Positions 25,771 through 33,613 of a stretch of 43,870 bases of DNA are shown one piece after another. The DNA comes from Actinomycetota bacterium (GTDB lineage Bacteria; Actinomycetota; Acidimicrobiia; Acidimicrobiales; Ilumatobacteraceae): the NCBI GenBank assembly GCA_027729785.1, contig JAQCDY010000003.1, forward strand, positions 1-43,870, read 5' to 3'. The notes beneath the pieces are model-generated. The model saw only the letters and a program-made list of their open reading frames with translations. It ran no database searches and was not told the origin of the DNA. How positions within the stretch are numbered: the stretch's first letter is position 1; each line of letters starts with the position of its first letter. The translations under genes were made by a program, and so were the position numbers.

Positions 25771-26613
25771 ATGTCAATTTTGCACGCCATCGTGCTGGGC
25801 ATCGTGCAAGGTTTAACCGAGTTTCTACCGATTTCTTCGAGCGGACACTTAGAAATAGTTCCATGGCTGTTCAACTGGAATGACTACGACACGCCGGCAA
25901 CAGCGAAAGCCTTCGATACAGCGTTGCATCTCGGCACGCTCGTCGCGGTTTTTGTCTTCCTGCGTCGCGAACTTGTTGTTTATCTTCGTGCAGGTGTGCA
26001 GTTCGCATTCCGACGCGAGAGTTCAACGACGATGGTGGGCAAGCAGGCATGGTTTTTAGTCGCTTCGGCGATTCCTGCTGGCATTGTCGGTGCGATTTTT
26101 GAAGAGTCAATCACCGAACGACTTGGCACGCCAAACTTGATTGCCGTCAGTTTGATTGTTTTTGGCTTGTTGCTCGTGTGGGCTGATAAGCGAGCAACGA
26201 CTGCGCAAAATTCGCGAGATGTCACAAATTTTTCGTTGCGGGATGCATTAATCATTGGCATGGCACAAGTTTTGGCACTGAACCCTGGCACTTCGCGCTC
26301 GGGTATCACGATTACTGCAGCACGATTGACGGGCTATTCGCGCGATGCCGCGGTACGACTTTCATTTTTGATGAGCGTGCCGATTATCGGTGGTGCGGTG
26401 GTATTTAAACTCGCCCAACTTTGGCGCGACGGCATACCTGAAGGTTTGGGGGTGCCAATTATGGTCGGCATTGTGAGCGCCGGCATTTCTGGGTGGGTTG
26501 CAATGTGGTCGATTATTCGGCTCGTTCGCACAAAAAGCTTTTCGCCGTATGTTATTTATCGGGTTGCGTTTGGCACGGCAATTTTGTTGCTCGTCGCCAC
26601 GAACTTTCGCTAA
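25771..26613 (+). CDS. uppP: Undecaprenyl-diphosphatase
   Basis: Membrane phosphatase (BacA family) that regenerates undecaprenyl phosphate, the lipid carrier for peptidoglycan and other wall polymers. Seen: GIVQGLTEFLPISSSGHLEI near 9-28 and the second signature ALNPGTSRSGITITAARLTG with PGTSRSG, separated by hydrophobic helices; about eight in all. I start at ATG 25771 (280 residues); the track ORF begins 24 codons earlier within tldE and those residues are not family-like. It is the third gene of the tldD-tldE-uppP unit, 5 bases behind tldE. It converges on the CpaB/SAF-like gene. Confidence 0.94.
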   Translation: MSILHAIVLGIVQGLTEFLPISSSGHLEIVPWLFNWNDYDTPATAKAFDTALHLGTLVAVFVFLRRELVVYLRAGVQFAFRRESSTTMVGKQAWFLVASAIPAGIVGAIFEESITERLGTPNLIAVSLIVFGLLLVWADKRATTAQNSRDVTNFSLRDALIIGMAQVLALNPGTSRSGITITAARLTGYSRDAAVRLSFLMSVPIIGGAVVFKLAQLWRDGIPEGLGVPIMVGIVSAGISGWVAMWSIIRLVRTKSFSPYVIYRVAFGTAILLLVATNFR

Positions 26614-26620
26614 TTGATTT

Positions 26621-27037
26621 CTAGCCGACCAATACGAGGCTGACCACGCCTAGCGAGGCGGCATTGGCGACCATTGCTACTTCGGTCATCGGCACGGCCA
26701 AGACGACTGTTGTCTGCCGATTTGGCAGATCAATCACATCAAAAACCAGAACTCGCTCAAGAGATATCGCCGAATCGATGATCACATCGACATAGTCACC
26801 TGAGTGAATTTCTGGCAGTGGCCCGGCACTTTGCATCGCCACTGCACGAAACCCAAAAGGTATTTTGTGGCGACTCGCACCCTGCAGGTCGCTTGTTGCG
26901 ACATCGTTGTCGTGAAACGACACCGCAGAAACCATAAAGAGAAGGGCACAGATAACGGATAATGAAACGACAACAATTCGCTGTCGTGTGGCGTCACGGC
27001 AAAGTTCATACCAAGACTCGAGAAGTTTTGTTTTCAT
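26621..27037 (-). CDS. Membrane-anchored CpaB/SAF-like protein
   Basis: A 138-residue protein with a cytoplasmic N-terminus, one helix (about 21-39, IVVVSLSVICALLFMVSAV) and an extracytoplasmic domain. The stretch RHKIPFGFRAVAMQSAGPLP...IHSGDYVDVIID resembles the RcpC/CpaB segment of Flp-pilus assembly proteins (G-RAVA then PGD-VDV), but no pilus genes are nearby. The track ORF extends 95 residues upstream through the low-complexity tail of fmdB in another frame; that part is rejected, and ATG 27037 gives a plausible start. The two genes are 22 bases apart and probably co-transcribed. Confidence 0.65.
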   Translation of the reverse strand: MKTKLLESWYELCRDATRQRIVVVSLSVICALLFMVSAVSFHDNDVATSDLQGASRHKIPFGFRAVAMQSAGPLPEIHSGDYVDVIIDSAISLERVLVFDVIDLPNRQTTVVLAVPMTEVAMVANAASLGVVSLVLVG

Positions 27038-27059
27038 GGCTGAATGCCATGTGTGCCGC

Positions 27060-27461
27060 TTAAGAATTAGTGGCTGGGGCTGGTTTCGTCTCAGTTTTTG
27101 TCGGTGATGCTGCATCGCTCGAACTAGTCGAACTAGTCGTGCTGGTCGTGCCTGAAGTAGTACTTGAGTCTGAACCCGCGCCTGTCGTTGAACTCGTGCC
27201 TGCAGTTGAACCCGCGCCTGCAGTTTCACTCGGCTTGCCTGTTGATGAGCCTGAAGTGGCGGTCTTGCCTGAGGCTGCACTATCGGTCTTGTAGAAACCT
27301 CCACCCTTGAAAGTGACGCCAACCGGTGTGAACACTTTTTTCACTGGGCGCGGCTTGCCGTCTGCTGGGTGCGGCGCCTCGGTCAGCGCATCATCGCTAA
27401 ATGCCTGATAGATCTCAATGGTCTCTCCCGAGTCAATGAACTTGTAGACATAAGTCGGCAT
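27060..27461 (-). CDS. FmdB-like protein lacking the zinc-ribbon cysteines
   Basis: The first 60 residues align with FmdB-family zinc ribbons: MPTYVYKF at the start, then YQAFSDDALTEAPHP and KKVFTPVGVTFKGGGFYKTDS. The two CxxC pairs expected at the positions of FIDSGE and APHPAD are absent; the whole protein contains no cysteine, so it cannot bind zinc in the usual way. Residues 65-133 are a Ser/Thr/Gly/Ala low-complexity tail ending TKPAPATNS. FmdB proteins are small and poorly understood, often annotated as regulators. In actinobacteria the gene commonly neighbours galU and folate genes, as here (divergent from galU, 26 bases between starts). Confidence 0.8.
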   Translation of the reverse strand: MPTYVYKFIDSGETIEIYQAFSDDALTEAPHPADGKPRPVKKVFTPVGVTFKGGGFYKTDSAASGKTATSGSSTGKPSETAGAGSTAGTSSTTGAGSDSSTTSGTTSTTSSTSSSDAASPTKTETKPAPATNS

Positions 27462-27475
27462 AGGGCTTTTGATTC

Positions 27476-27481
27476 TAGGAT
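27476..27481 (+). promoter_or_regulatory. -10 box TAGGAT of galU
   Basis: TAGGAT followed by 6 bases and the GTG start of galU, the same geometry as at tldD and the amidohydrolase gene. Supports GTG 27488 as the first codon of a leaderless message. Confidence 0.5.
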
Positions 27482-27487
27482 GATTGT

Positions 27488-28297
27488 GTGGCTGTGCGCA
27501 CTGCTGTTATTCCCGCGGCCGGAATGGGCACACGCTTCTTGCCCGCGACCCGCGCCACGCCCAAAGAATTGCTACCTATATATGACACCCCGGCGCTGCA
27601 GTTCGTGATCGATGAGGCGGCGCAGGCGGGTTGCACGCGTGTTGTGATCGTCACCAGTCGAGCCAAGCCGTCGATCGAGAGCTATGCCTCGGCTGCCAGC
27701 ACCGACAAAGTCGCGGTCAGTGTCGTGTACCAAGACTCGCCGTTAGGTTTAGGCCACGCGGTGAGTTGCGCGCGACAAGTGGTGGGCGACGAGCCGTTTG
27801 TGGTGATGTTGCCCGACGAAATAATGGGCGACGCATCGCTGACGAAACAACTTGTGGCGCTCCATGAAAAATCTGGCAAAAGCAGCATTGGATTAAAACG
27901 AGTTGCGGCTACTGAAGTCTCGAGCTATGGCAACGTCAAAGTCGCCGTTTACAAAAGCGACACAGAAGATGCAGTTGAAATTTTGCAAGTTGTTGAAAAA
28001 CCAAAACCAGCAGATGCCGTCAGCGACATCGTGATTATTGGTCGTTATGTGTTTTCACCAAATATTTTTGACAAACTCGAACAGATAAAGCCGAGCGCTA
28101 ACGGCGAACTGCAGTTGACCGATGCGCTGGAAATGTTGGCAAACGAGCGCGCCTTGTTGGGCGTTGTCAGCGAAATAACTCGATACGACACTGGCACGCC
28201 GATGGGGCTTTTGCGCGCAGTCATTGAGATTGCTCTTGAGCGCAAAGATGTTGGTCAGCAATTGAACTCTTGGCTTAAAGAAAAATTCAACAAATAG
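27488..28297 (+). CDS. galU: UTP-glucose-1-phosphate uridylyltransferase
   Basis: Makes UDP-glucose from UTP and glucose 1-phosphate for wall polysaccharides and glycolipids. Seen: the nucleotide-binding start AVIPAAGMGTRFLPATRATPKELLPI near 6-31 with the signature Arg and Lys, then QDSPLGLGHAVSCAR near 82-96, PDEIMGD, EKPKP and the late GRYVFSPNIFDKLE. The 269 residues are a little short, lacking some C-terminal extension of E. coli GalU. It starts with GTG 6 bases behind TAGGAT. In mycobacteria and corynebacteria galU sits beside the moeA-like glp gene; here that order holds with two extra genes in between. Confidence 0.94.
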   Translation: MAVRTAVIPAAGMGTRFLPATRATPKELLPIYDTPALQFVIDEAAQAGCTRVVIVTSRAKPSIESYASAASTDKVAVSVVYQDSPLGLGHAVSCARQVVGDEPFVVMLPDEIMGDASLTKQLVALHEKSGKSSIGLKRVAATEVSSYGNVKVAVYKSDTEDAVEILQVVEKPKPADAVSDIVIIGRYVFSPNIFDKLEQIKPSANGELQLTDALEMLANERALLGVVSEITRYDTGTPMGLLRAVIEIALERKDVGQQLNSWLKEKFNK

Positions 28298-28313
28298 ATT
28301 AAAGTCGGCAGTT

Positions 28314-29552
28314 ATGGCTAAAAATTTTGGGGCAACAATTGATGCCAAAGAAGTCGGTCTTGACTCGACGCGACTAAAAAATATCGATAAGCATTTCAAT
28401 CGCTATGTCGACGAAGGTCGATTGGCTGGCTACGCGGTTGCCGTTGCGCGACACGGCAAAGTTGCACACTTTGGCATGTATGGCCACAAAGATTCTGAAT
28501 CTGGCACGCCGATTACCGACGACACGATATACCGCATTTTTTCGATGACCAAGCCGATTACCTCGATCGCATTGATGATGTTGGTCGAGCGTGGCTTGCT
28601 GCAACTCACCGACCCAGTCAGCAAGTTCATACCATCATTTGGCGAAACCCGAGTTTGGAATACGGGCACGGTATTAAAGCCACTGACAAATGCGTTGACC
28701 GAGCCGATTCGCATTTGGCATCTGTTGACCCACACCGCAGGCATGACATACGGCTGGATGTATTCAGATCTTGTAGACGACATGTATCGTCGCGCCGGCT
28801 TCGAAGCAGGCGTGGCCTATAAAGATTCGCTCGAAGTCGTCTGCGATAAATACGCGGCGTTGCCACTTTTATTTCAGCCAGGTTCAAGTTGGAACTACAG
28901 CGTCGCCACCGACATTGTTGGCCGAGTAGTTGAAGTTGTTGGCAAGATGCCACTTGACGAGTTCTTTGAAAAAAATATTTTTCAACCACTTGAGATGCAT
29001 GACACTGCATTCTGGGTGTCGAATGATAAGCACGACCGAGTCGCATCACTTTACCGTTACGACGAGGTAACACACAGAAAGACAAAACTCGATAGTTTTG
29101 GAAACAACGCACTTGAAAAGCCAGCGTTTCTGTCGGGCGGCGGCGGCCTGGTTTCAACTGCCAGTGATTACTTTAAGTTCATCCGCATGCTCGAAGGTCG
29201 TGGTAAATCAGGCGATGTGCAACTGCTTTCGTCGCGCACTTTCGAAATGATGGTGATGAACCATCTGCCGAACAACGCCGACATCTCAACATTCGGTCGA
29301 CCACTCGGCGAAGAAATTTTTTATGACGGTTTGGGTTTTGGTTTCGGGTTCTCTGTAGTTGTTGATCAGGCCAAAACTCGTGTGGCTTGCCCAAACGGCA
29401 CATTCAGTTGGGGTGGCATGGCCAGCACCGCGTTTTGGGTAGACCCAGTCAACGAGATCAGCGCGATGTTCTTCACGCAGTTGATTCCGTCGAGCACATA
29501 TCCGATACGCCCGTATTTGCGCTCGCTGGTTTACGCCGCCGTCACCGACTAG
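28314..29552 (+). CDS. Beta-lactamase-fold serine hydrolase (esterase-like)
   Basis: Member of the class C beta-lactamase/penicillin-binding superfamily used by EstB-type esterases. Seen: catalytic Ser77 and Lys80 in FSMTKPITS, Tyr195 in WNYSVATDIVGRV, and a C-terminal FSWGGMAST where true beta-lactamases have KTG. This pattern favours an esterase or peptidase over antibiotic resistance. No signal peptide is seen, so it is probably cytoplasmic. The 412 residues fit the family. It begins 16 bases after galU, behind TAGATT or TAAAGT boxes that could give it its own promoter. It converges on the glycolipid-binding-like gene. Confidence 0.85.
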   Translation: MAKNFGATIDAKEVGLDSTRLKNIDKHFNRYVDEGRLAGYAVAVARHGKVAHFGMYGHKDSESGTPITDDTIYRIFSMTKPITSIALMMLVERGLLQLTDPVSKFIPSFGETRVWNTGTVLKPLTNALTEPIRIWHLLTHTAGMTYGWMYSDLVDDMYRRAGFEAGVAYKDSLEVVCDKYAALPLLFQPGSSWNYSVATDIVGRVVEVVGKMPLDEFFEKNIFQPLEMHDTAFWVSNDKHDRVASLYRYDEVTHRKTKLDSFGNNALEKPAFLSGGGGLVSTASDYFKFIRMLEGRGKSGDVQLLSSRTFEMMVMNHLPNNADISTFGRPLGEEIFYDGLGFGFGFSVVVDQAKTRVACPNGTFSWGGMASTAFWVDPVNEISAMFFTQLIPSSTYPIRPYLRSLVYAAVTD

Positions 29553-29570
29553 TTCGAGCTCGCGCAAAAA

Positions 29571-30149
29571 CTATGCGATGCGCTTGAATTGACTCGGTTC
29601 GTCAAGAATGAATCCGAACTCATCGACTGTTGCTTCAACTTCACAGTTTGAATAACTGCTTGTAAATCTCCAGATGTTTTGAGAAACTTTCGTGTATTGG
29701 TGTGTCTGTTTGGTGATGCCGAGTGTCTCAACATCGATGACTGCAACGCTGATAGTTGCGCTGTGTCCAACGAGCAGAGGTAGTCGCCGCATCGGAATGC
29801 AATTAGTGAACGGCGTATTGACGAAATCGATATCGGTGCAGCCATCTAACTCGGTGCGATGCGCGCCGTTGACTTCACCCCAGCGACCGTGGGTGTCGGT
29901 GCCGAGCCAAAGGTCAGGTTCTTCAAGATCGCGAAACAACAGGCACTGTTGAATTGTCCAGCCAGCCGAAATACGCAACACAAATTGGGCACTGGCGGCA
30001 CCGAGCGTGCCTTCGGCTGTCCAACCTTCATTCTCCCAGCGCAACTTCACTTGGCTCGTCGCACTATTGAGCGCTGGGGTAACGTTCTGCCAAACCAGCG
30101 TGTGGCCCGATGCTGAAAGCGATTGAAAGCCGTTCATAACTATGAGCAT
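29571..30149 (-). CDS. Putative glycolipid-binding domain protein (PF06475-like)
   Basis: A soluble protein resembling the putative glycolipid-binding family known from mycobacteria and other bacteria. Seen: GWTAEGTLG, then RWGEVNGAHRTELDGCTDID, TPFTNCIPMRRLPL near 118-131, the QTHQYTKV segment and a final VDEFGFILDEPSQF, which follow the family's order along the full length. The ligand and the role are unproven. The start is uncertain between ATG 30149 and ATG 30137 (192 or 188 residues), with no clear ribosome-binding site. It is divergent from moeA (32 bases) and convergent with the serine hydrolase; its position between galU and moeA is unusual. Confidence 0.75.
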   Translation of the reverse strand: MLIVMNGFQSLSASGHTLVWQNVTPALNSATSQVKLRWENEGWTAEGTLGAASAQFVLRISAGWTIQQCLLFRDLEEPDLWLGTDTHGRWGEVNGAHRTELDGCTDIDFVNTPFTNCIPMRRLPLLVGHSATISVAVIDVETLGITKQTHQYTKVSQNIWRFTSSYSNCEVEATVDEFGFILDEPSQFKRIA

Positions 30150-30168
30150 GCCACCATATCTGGGGCGA

Positions 30169-30174
30169 TACCGT
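30169..30174 (+). promoter_or_regulatory. -10 box TACCGT of moeA
   Basis: TACCGT lies 7 bases before the GTG start of moeA, close to the spacing seen at other leaderless genes. Weak by itself; supported by the repeated geometry. Confidence 0.3.
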
Positions 30175-30181
30175 CAGCGCT

Positions 30182-31399
30182 GTGATTTCTTTGGTCGAAG
30201 CGCAGCAGATCGTGATCGGTGGATGCGAACCAGCCGCACCGGTGCTGGTCGACTGTGAGTCGATGTCGGGGCGAGTAGTGGCGCAAGAAATTGTGTCGAC
30301 AGAATTTATTCCTCCGTTTGCCAACACTGCAGTCGACGGCTTTGCCGTGCGTGCGCAAGACGTGACGACTGCTGGCGTCGAACTTGAAGTGCTTGGCGTT
30401 ATCGGCGCTGGTCATGTTGCCGACTATGAAATTGGCGCGGGTCAGGCTGCACGAATTATGACCGGCGCGCCGATGCCGCAGGGCGCCGATGCCGTGGTGA
30501 TGATCGAAGATGTGACCGAACTAAGCAAGTCACGTGTGCGATGCAACAAGCCGGCCAAAGTTGGCGATGCAATTCGCAATATTGGCGAAGATGTGCGAGC
30601 AGGCGAGGTGGTGTTCAAATCGGGTTCGCTGATTAACGCCGCAGGCATTGGAGTATTGGCAGGCATTAACGCGCGAAGAGTTTTGTCGTATCCACGTTTG
30701 CGCGTGGCGATGCTTTCGACTGGCGATGAGCTCGTGATTGACGGATCAGACCTGAAGCCGGGGCAGATTCGCGAGAGCAACTTGACGATGCTGGCAGCCA
30801 TGATCAGCGCGACAGGCTGTGAAGTGATAAATCTTGGCATTGTCGCCGACGACGAGGCAGTTCTTGAAAGCAAACTGCGCGAGGTCGCGACACGGTGTGA
30901 TGCGGTCGTCACGAGTGGCGGCGTTGGTCAGGGAGACTTTGATGTTGTAAAAATTGTTTTGTCACGCATCGCCGACATGAAGTGGATGCAGATGGCAATC
31001 AAGCCCGCGAAACCTTTTGCTTTTGGCAAACTAACAACAAGCGACTTGCGAGTGATCCCTATTTTTGGTTTGCCGGGCAACCCCGTGTCGTCGATGATCA
31101 GTTTTGAATTGTTGGCGCGACCCGCTTTGCGCAAAATGATGGGGCACACGCAAAATTTGATGCGACCGACTGTGCGCGCGGTTGTCGATGCGCCGTTGAA
31201 GCGCAAGCAAGACGGCAAAATTCATTTCATGCGAGTGTTCGGCGAGTTCGCCGAGGATGGGCGACTGCATATTCGCGACACGGGGCCGCAGGGTAGCCAT
31301 CAACTTGCAGCCACGGCGCAGGCCAACGGTCTGGCGATGGTGCCCGACGGTCAAGGGTTGGCACTTGGCGCCGAAGTAGAAGTGATGATGCTTGCGTAA
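30182..31399 (+). CDS. moeA: MoeA/gephyrin-like molybdopterin molybdenumtransferase
   Basis: Inserts molybdate into adenylated molybdopterin, the last step of molybdenum cofactor synthesis. Active-site elements are intact: NTAVDGFAVR with Asp52, NIGEDVRAGE with Asp137, STGDEL with Asp182, SGGVGQGDFDVVK, IKPAKPFAFG and GLPGNPVSS. The 405 residues include all four MoeA domains. The start is GTG 30182. Followed by moaA and moaC, it is clearly a cofactor gene. In corynebacteria a homologue (Glp) has been recruited to cell division through a membrane receptor, GlpR; a receptor-like gene lies 1.7 kb downstream here, so a double role is possible. Sequence alone cannot separate the two functions. Confidence 0.92.
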   Translation: MISLVEAQQIVIGGCEPAAPVLVDCESMSGRVVAQEIVSTEFIPPFANTAVDGFAVRAQDVTTAGVELEVLGVIGAGHVADYEIGAGQAARIMTGAPMPQGADAVVMIEDVTELSKSRVRCNKPAKVGDAIRNIGEDVRAGEVVFKSGSLINAAGIGVLAGINARRVLSYPRLRVAMLSTGDELVIDGSDLKPGQIRESNLTMLAAMISATGCEVINLGIVADDEAVLESKLREVATRCDAVVTSGGVGQGDFDVVKIVLSRIADMKWMQMAIKPAKPFAFGKLTTSDLRVIPIFGLPGNPVSSMISFELLARPALRKMMGHTQNLMRPTVRAVVDAPLKRKQDGKIHFMRVFGEFAEDGRLHIRDTGPQGSHQLAATAQANGLAMVPDGQGLALGAEVEVMMLA

Positions 31400-31425
31400 T
31401 ATGCTCAATCTATGGAAATGCGATC

Positions 31426-32445
31426 ATGGAATTAGTTGACCCGTTCGGGCGAACTGTCCGCGACTTGCGAATTTCGATCACCGATCGCTGCAATTTTCGT
31501 TGTACCTATTGCATGCCAGAAGAAGGATTGGCGTGGCTCGACCGTAAAGACATTTTAAGTTTCGAAGAAATCGAACGATTGGCGACGATTTGTGTGCATC
31601 GATTCGATGTCGACAGCATTCGTTTGACGGGTGGCGAGCCGACGGTGCGGGCTCACTTGCCGATGCTGGTCGAAAAACTCGCGCAACTGAAAGTGCCGAG
31701 CACCGCCAAGTCGCCCATGGCGGGCAGAAATATCGATCTGGCACTGACGACAAACGGCGCAACATTGCGTTTGCTCGCCGATGATCTCAAATCTGCGGGA
31801 TTGTCGCGGATCAACATCAGCCTCGACACGCTGCAAAGCGAAAGGTTTCTCAAGATCACCCGTCGCGATCACTTAGCAAATGTCCTGGACGGAATTGATT
31901 CGGCGATTCAAGCCGGTTTTGCACCAGTCAAAATCAACGCTGTTATTCAGCGCGGTGTAAACGACGATGAAATTTTGGCACTTGCCAGTTTTGGGCGCGA
32001 CAAAAAAGTTGAGGTGCGATTCATTGAGTTCATGCCACTCGACGCACAAGGTCAGTGGCAACGCAACGATGTAGTCGGTCAAGATGAGATCGTGGCGACG
32101 ATCAACAATGTCTATCCACTTGAGCAAGTTGCAGCGCGTGGCGCAGCACCCGCAGATCGCTGGCGGTATCTTGACGGCGCAGGCACAATTGGCGTGATTC
32201 CGTCGGTGACAAAGCCGTTTTGCGGTGACTGCGATCGTGTGCGACTGACTGCGGAAGGGCAATTTCGCACTTGTTTGTTCTCGACGACCGAGTTTGACCT
32301 GCGGGTGATGCTGCGGGGCGGTGCGACCGACGACGCGATCGCATCTGAAATTGCCCGAGCAGTCGGCACCAAGTGGGCGGGACACGCGATCGGCAACGTC
32401 ACATTCGTGCGACCTAAGCGCTCGATGAGTCAGATCGGCGGCTAG
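31426..32445 (+). CDS. moaA: GTP 3',8-cyclase MoaA
   Basis: Radical-SAM enzyme that begins molybdenum cofactor synthesis by rearranging GTP. Seen: the SAM-cluster motif CNFRCTYC with Cys22, Cys26 and Cys29, SIRLTGGEPTVR near 63-74, the C-terminal cluster FCGDCDRVRLTAEGQFRTCLF (three cysteines) and the terminal double glycine of MSQIGG that is essential for catalysis. The 339 residues match the family. It starts 26 bases after moeA, and moaC follows after 18 bases, so moeA-moaA-moaC form one transcription unit. MoaC is its direct partner in making cyclic pyranopterin. Confidence 0.96.
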   Translation: MELVDPFGRTVRDLRISITDRCNFRCTYCMPEEGLAWLDRKDILSFEEIERLATICVHRFDVDSIRLTGGEPTVRAHLPMLVEKLAQLKVPSTAKSPMAGRNIDLALTTNGATLRLLADDLKSAGLSRINISLDTLQSERFLKITRRDHLANVLDGIDSAIQAGFAPVKINAVIQRGVNDDEILALASFGRDKKVEVRFIEFMPLDAQGQWQRNDVVGQDEIVATINNVYPLEQVAARGAAPADRWRYLDGAGTIGVIPSVTKPFCGDCDRVRLTAEGQFRTCLFSTTEFDLRVMLRGGATDDAIASEIARAVGTKWAGHAIGNVTFVRPKRSMSQIGG

Positions 32446-32463
32446 TCATGTCGTTGAAAAATC

Positions 32464-32943
32464 ATGTCTGACCTGAATTTTTCGCATCTCGACCCGATGG
32501 GTCGAGCCCGCATGGTTGATGTAACGCCAAAAGAACCGACGCATCGTCGCGCGGTGGCTAGGTGCAAAGTTTTTATGAAACCCGAAACAACGGCGGCGAT
32601 TGTTAATCGTGAAGTGAAAAAGGGTGATGTGCTCGCCGTTGCTCGCGTCGCGGGCATTCAGGCGTCAAAGCGCACGGCCGAGATGATTCCGCTATGTCAT
32701 CCGCTGTTGGTTGGTGCGGTACATATCAACTTTGAATTCGGCGACGACCACATTGCGGTTGAGGCGCAAGTCGACACGGTCGACCGCACAGGCGTCGAAA
32801 TGGAAGCGCTGCATGCTTGCTCGGTCGCCGCGCTGACGATCTACGACATGTGCAAGAGCGCCGACCGCGCGATGGTCATTGGCGAACTCACTTTGTGGGA
32901 GAAGTCGGGTGGGCGACAGGGCACCTATCGGCGCGAGGCGTGA
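32464..32943 (+). CDS. moaC: Cyclic pyranopterin monophosphate synthase MoaC
   Basis: Converts the MoaA product to cyclic pyranopterin monophosphate. Seen: ARMVDVTPKEPTHRRAVARC near the start, VARVAGIQASKRTAEMIPLCHPL near 61-81, VDRTGVEMEALHACSVAALTIYDMCKS (active-site region) and the ending EKSGGRQGTY. The 159 residues are normal. It is the last gene of moeA-moaA-moaC. MoaD and MoaE (molybdopterin synthase) are not in the window and must lie elsewhere. Confidence 0.96.
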   Translation: MSDLNFSHLDPMGRARMVDVTPKEPTHRRAVARCKVFMKPETTAAIVNREVKKGDVLAVARVAGIQASKRTAEMIPLCHPLLVGAVHINFEFGDDHIAVEAQVDTVDRTGVEMEALHACSVAALTIYDMCKSADRAMVIGELTLWEKSGGRQGTYRREA

Positions 32944-33037
32944 GGTTCGGGTGCTAGTACATCCATTAATTTTTCTTGGCGGTTCCCATAGTTTTAGGGC
33001 TTTGAGAGGCTTGGGTAGTGATTTGGTCAACCCGTAA

Positions 33038-33043
33038 TACACT
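33038..33043 (+). promoter_or_regulatory. -10 box TACACT of the GlpR/SepX-like gene
   Basis: TACACT lies 11 bases before the ATG, with AGAAG between as a possible weak ribosome-binding site. It suggests that the membrane-protein gene has its own promoter in the 111-base gap after moaC, which otherwise holds nothing recognisable. Confidence 0.35.
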
Positions 33044-33054
33044 TAGAAGACCCC

Positions 33055-33579
33055 ATGAGCAAGTTAATACTTCTGATCGTTGGTGCCGCTTGGCTGGCAG
33101 TTCTTTTGCCACCCCTAGTCCGAGCCCGAATAAACAAATCACCGACAATTTCGGTGAGCCATTTTCGTCGTCACCTCTCGACTTTGCAGAACTCTAATCT
33201 GCGCCATCCGCAGGGGCAATTGCGAGGCATGTCTCGCGAACTGGCGCCAAACCAGAGCCGTTCACGTCAGGTGAGTCATTTATCGCATCTAACCGGCCCG
33301 ATTTTGCGACCACAAGGCACCCGCTCGCATCAGCCGCGCTCGGGCGATTTTTACGCTCGCGAACTTGTTCGTCAGCGCCGTCAACATACGGTTGTAGGTC
33401 TGGCTACGGCAGCGGTGGTTTCGTTGTTCTTGGCGTTCACGACTGGCTCGATTGTTTTGGTTTATGCGTTTACGCTGAGCCTGATCGCATTGCTCGGCTA
33501 TTGCTATTGGCTGGTGCAACTTCGCTTGCAGCGCGATAGCACGCGCTATATGCGTCAGTTTCGTAACCGCGCCGCCTAA
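33055..33579 (+). CDS. Small three-helix membrane protein, GlpR/SepX-like
   Basis: A 174-residue protein with one N-terminal helix (about 3-22) running into LLPPLVRARINKSP, then TISVSHFRRHLSTLQ, a basic, Ser/Gln-rich cytoplasmic linker (45-110), and a C-terminal pair of helices (112-129 and 132-154) followed by a basic tail. This 1+2 helix plan and the PPLVRxRxxxSPTISVSxFRRxLSTL block match what I remember of actinobacterial SepX/GlpR, membrane partners of the gephyrin-like Glp in cell division. The position behind moeA-moaA-moaC and near galU and rimJ supports this. The assignment is from memory and context; sequence similarity must be tested. No function is shown. Confidence 0.6.
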   Translation: MSKLILLIVGAAWLAVLLPPLVRARINKSPTISVSHFRRHLSTLQNSNLRHPQGQLRGMSRELAPNQSRSRQVSHLSHLTGPILRPQGTRSHQPRSGDFYARELVRQRRQHTVVGLATAAVVSLFLAFTTGSIVLVYAFTLSLIALLGYCYWLVQLRLQRDSTRYMRQFRNRAA

Positions 33580-33613
33580 CTAGCCAAACTCGCCAAACAA
33601 TTCAACGCAATTC

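Noticed and set aside
27038-27322. N-terminal 95 residues of the 233-aa ORF 26621-27322
   Set aside because: Low-complexity Gln/Ala/Arg sequence produced by reading the Ser/Thr tail of the FmdB-like gene in another frame; the credible protein begins at ATG 27037.
28314-29552. Beta-lactamase resistance gene
   Set aside because: It has SxxK and YxV but a WGG in place of KTG and no signal peptide; an esterase-type hydrolase is more likely.
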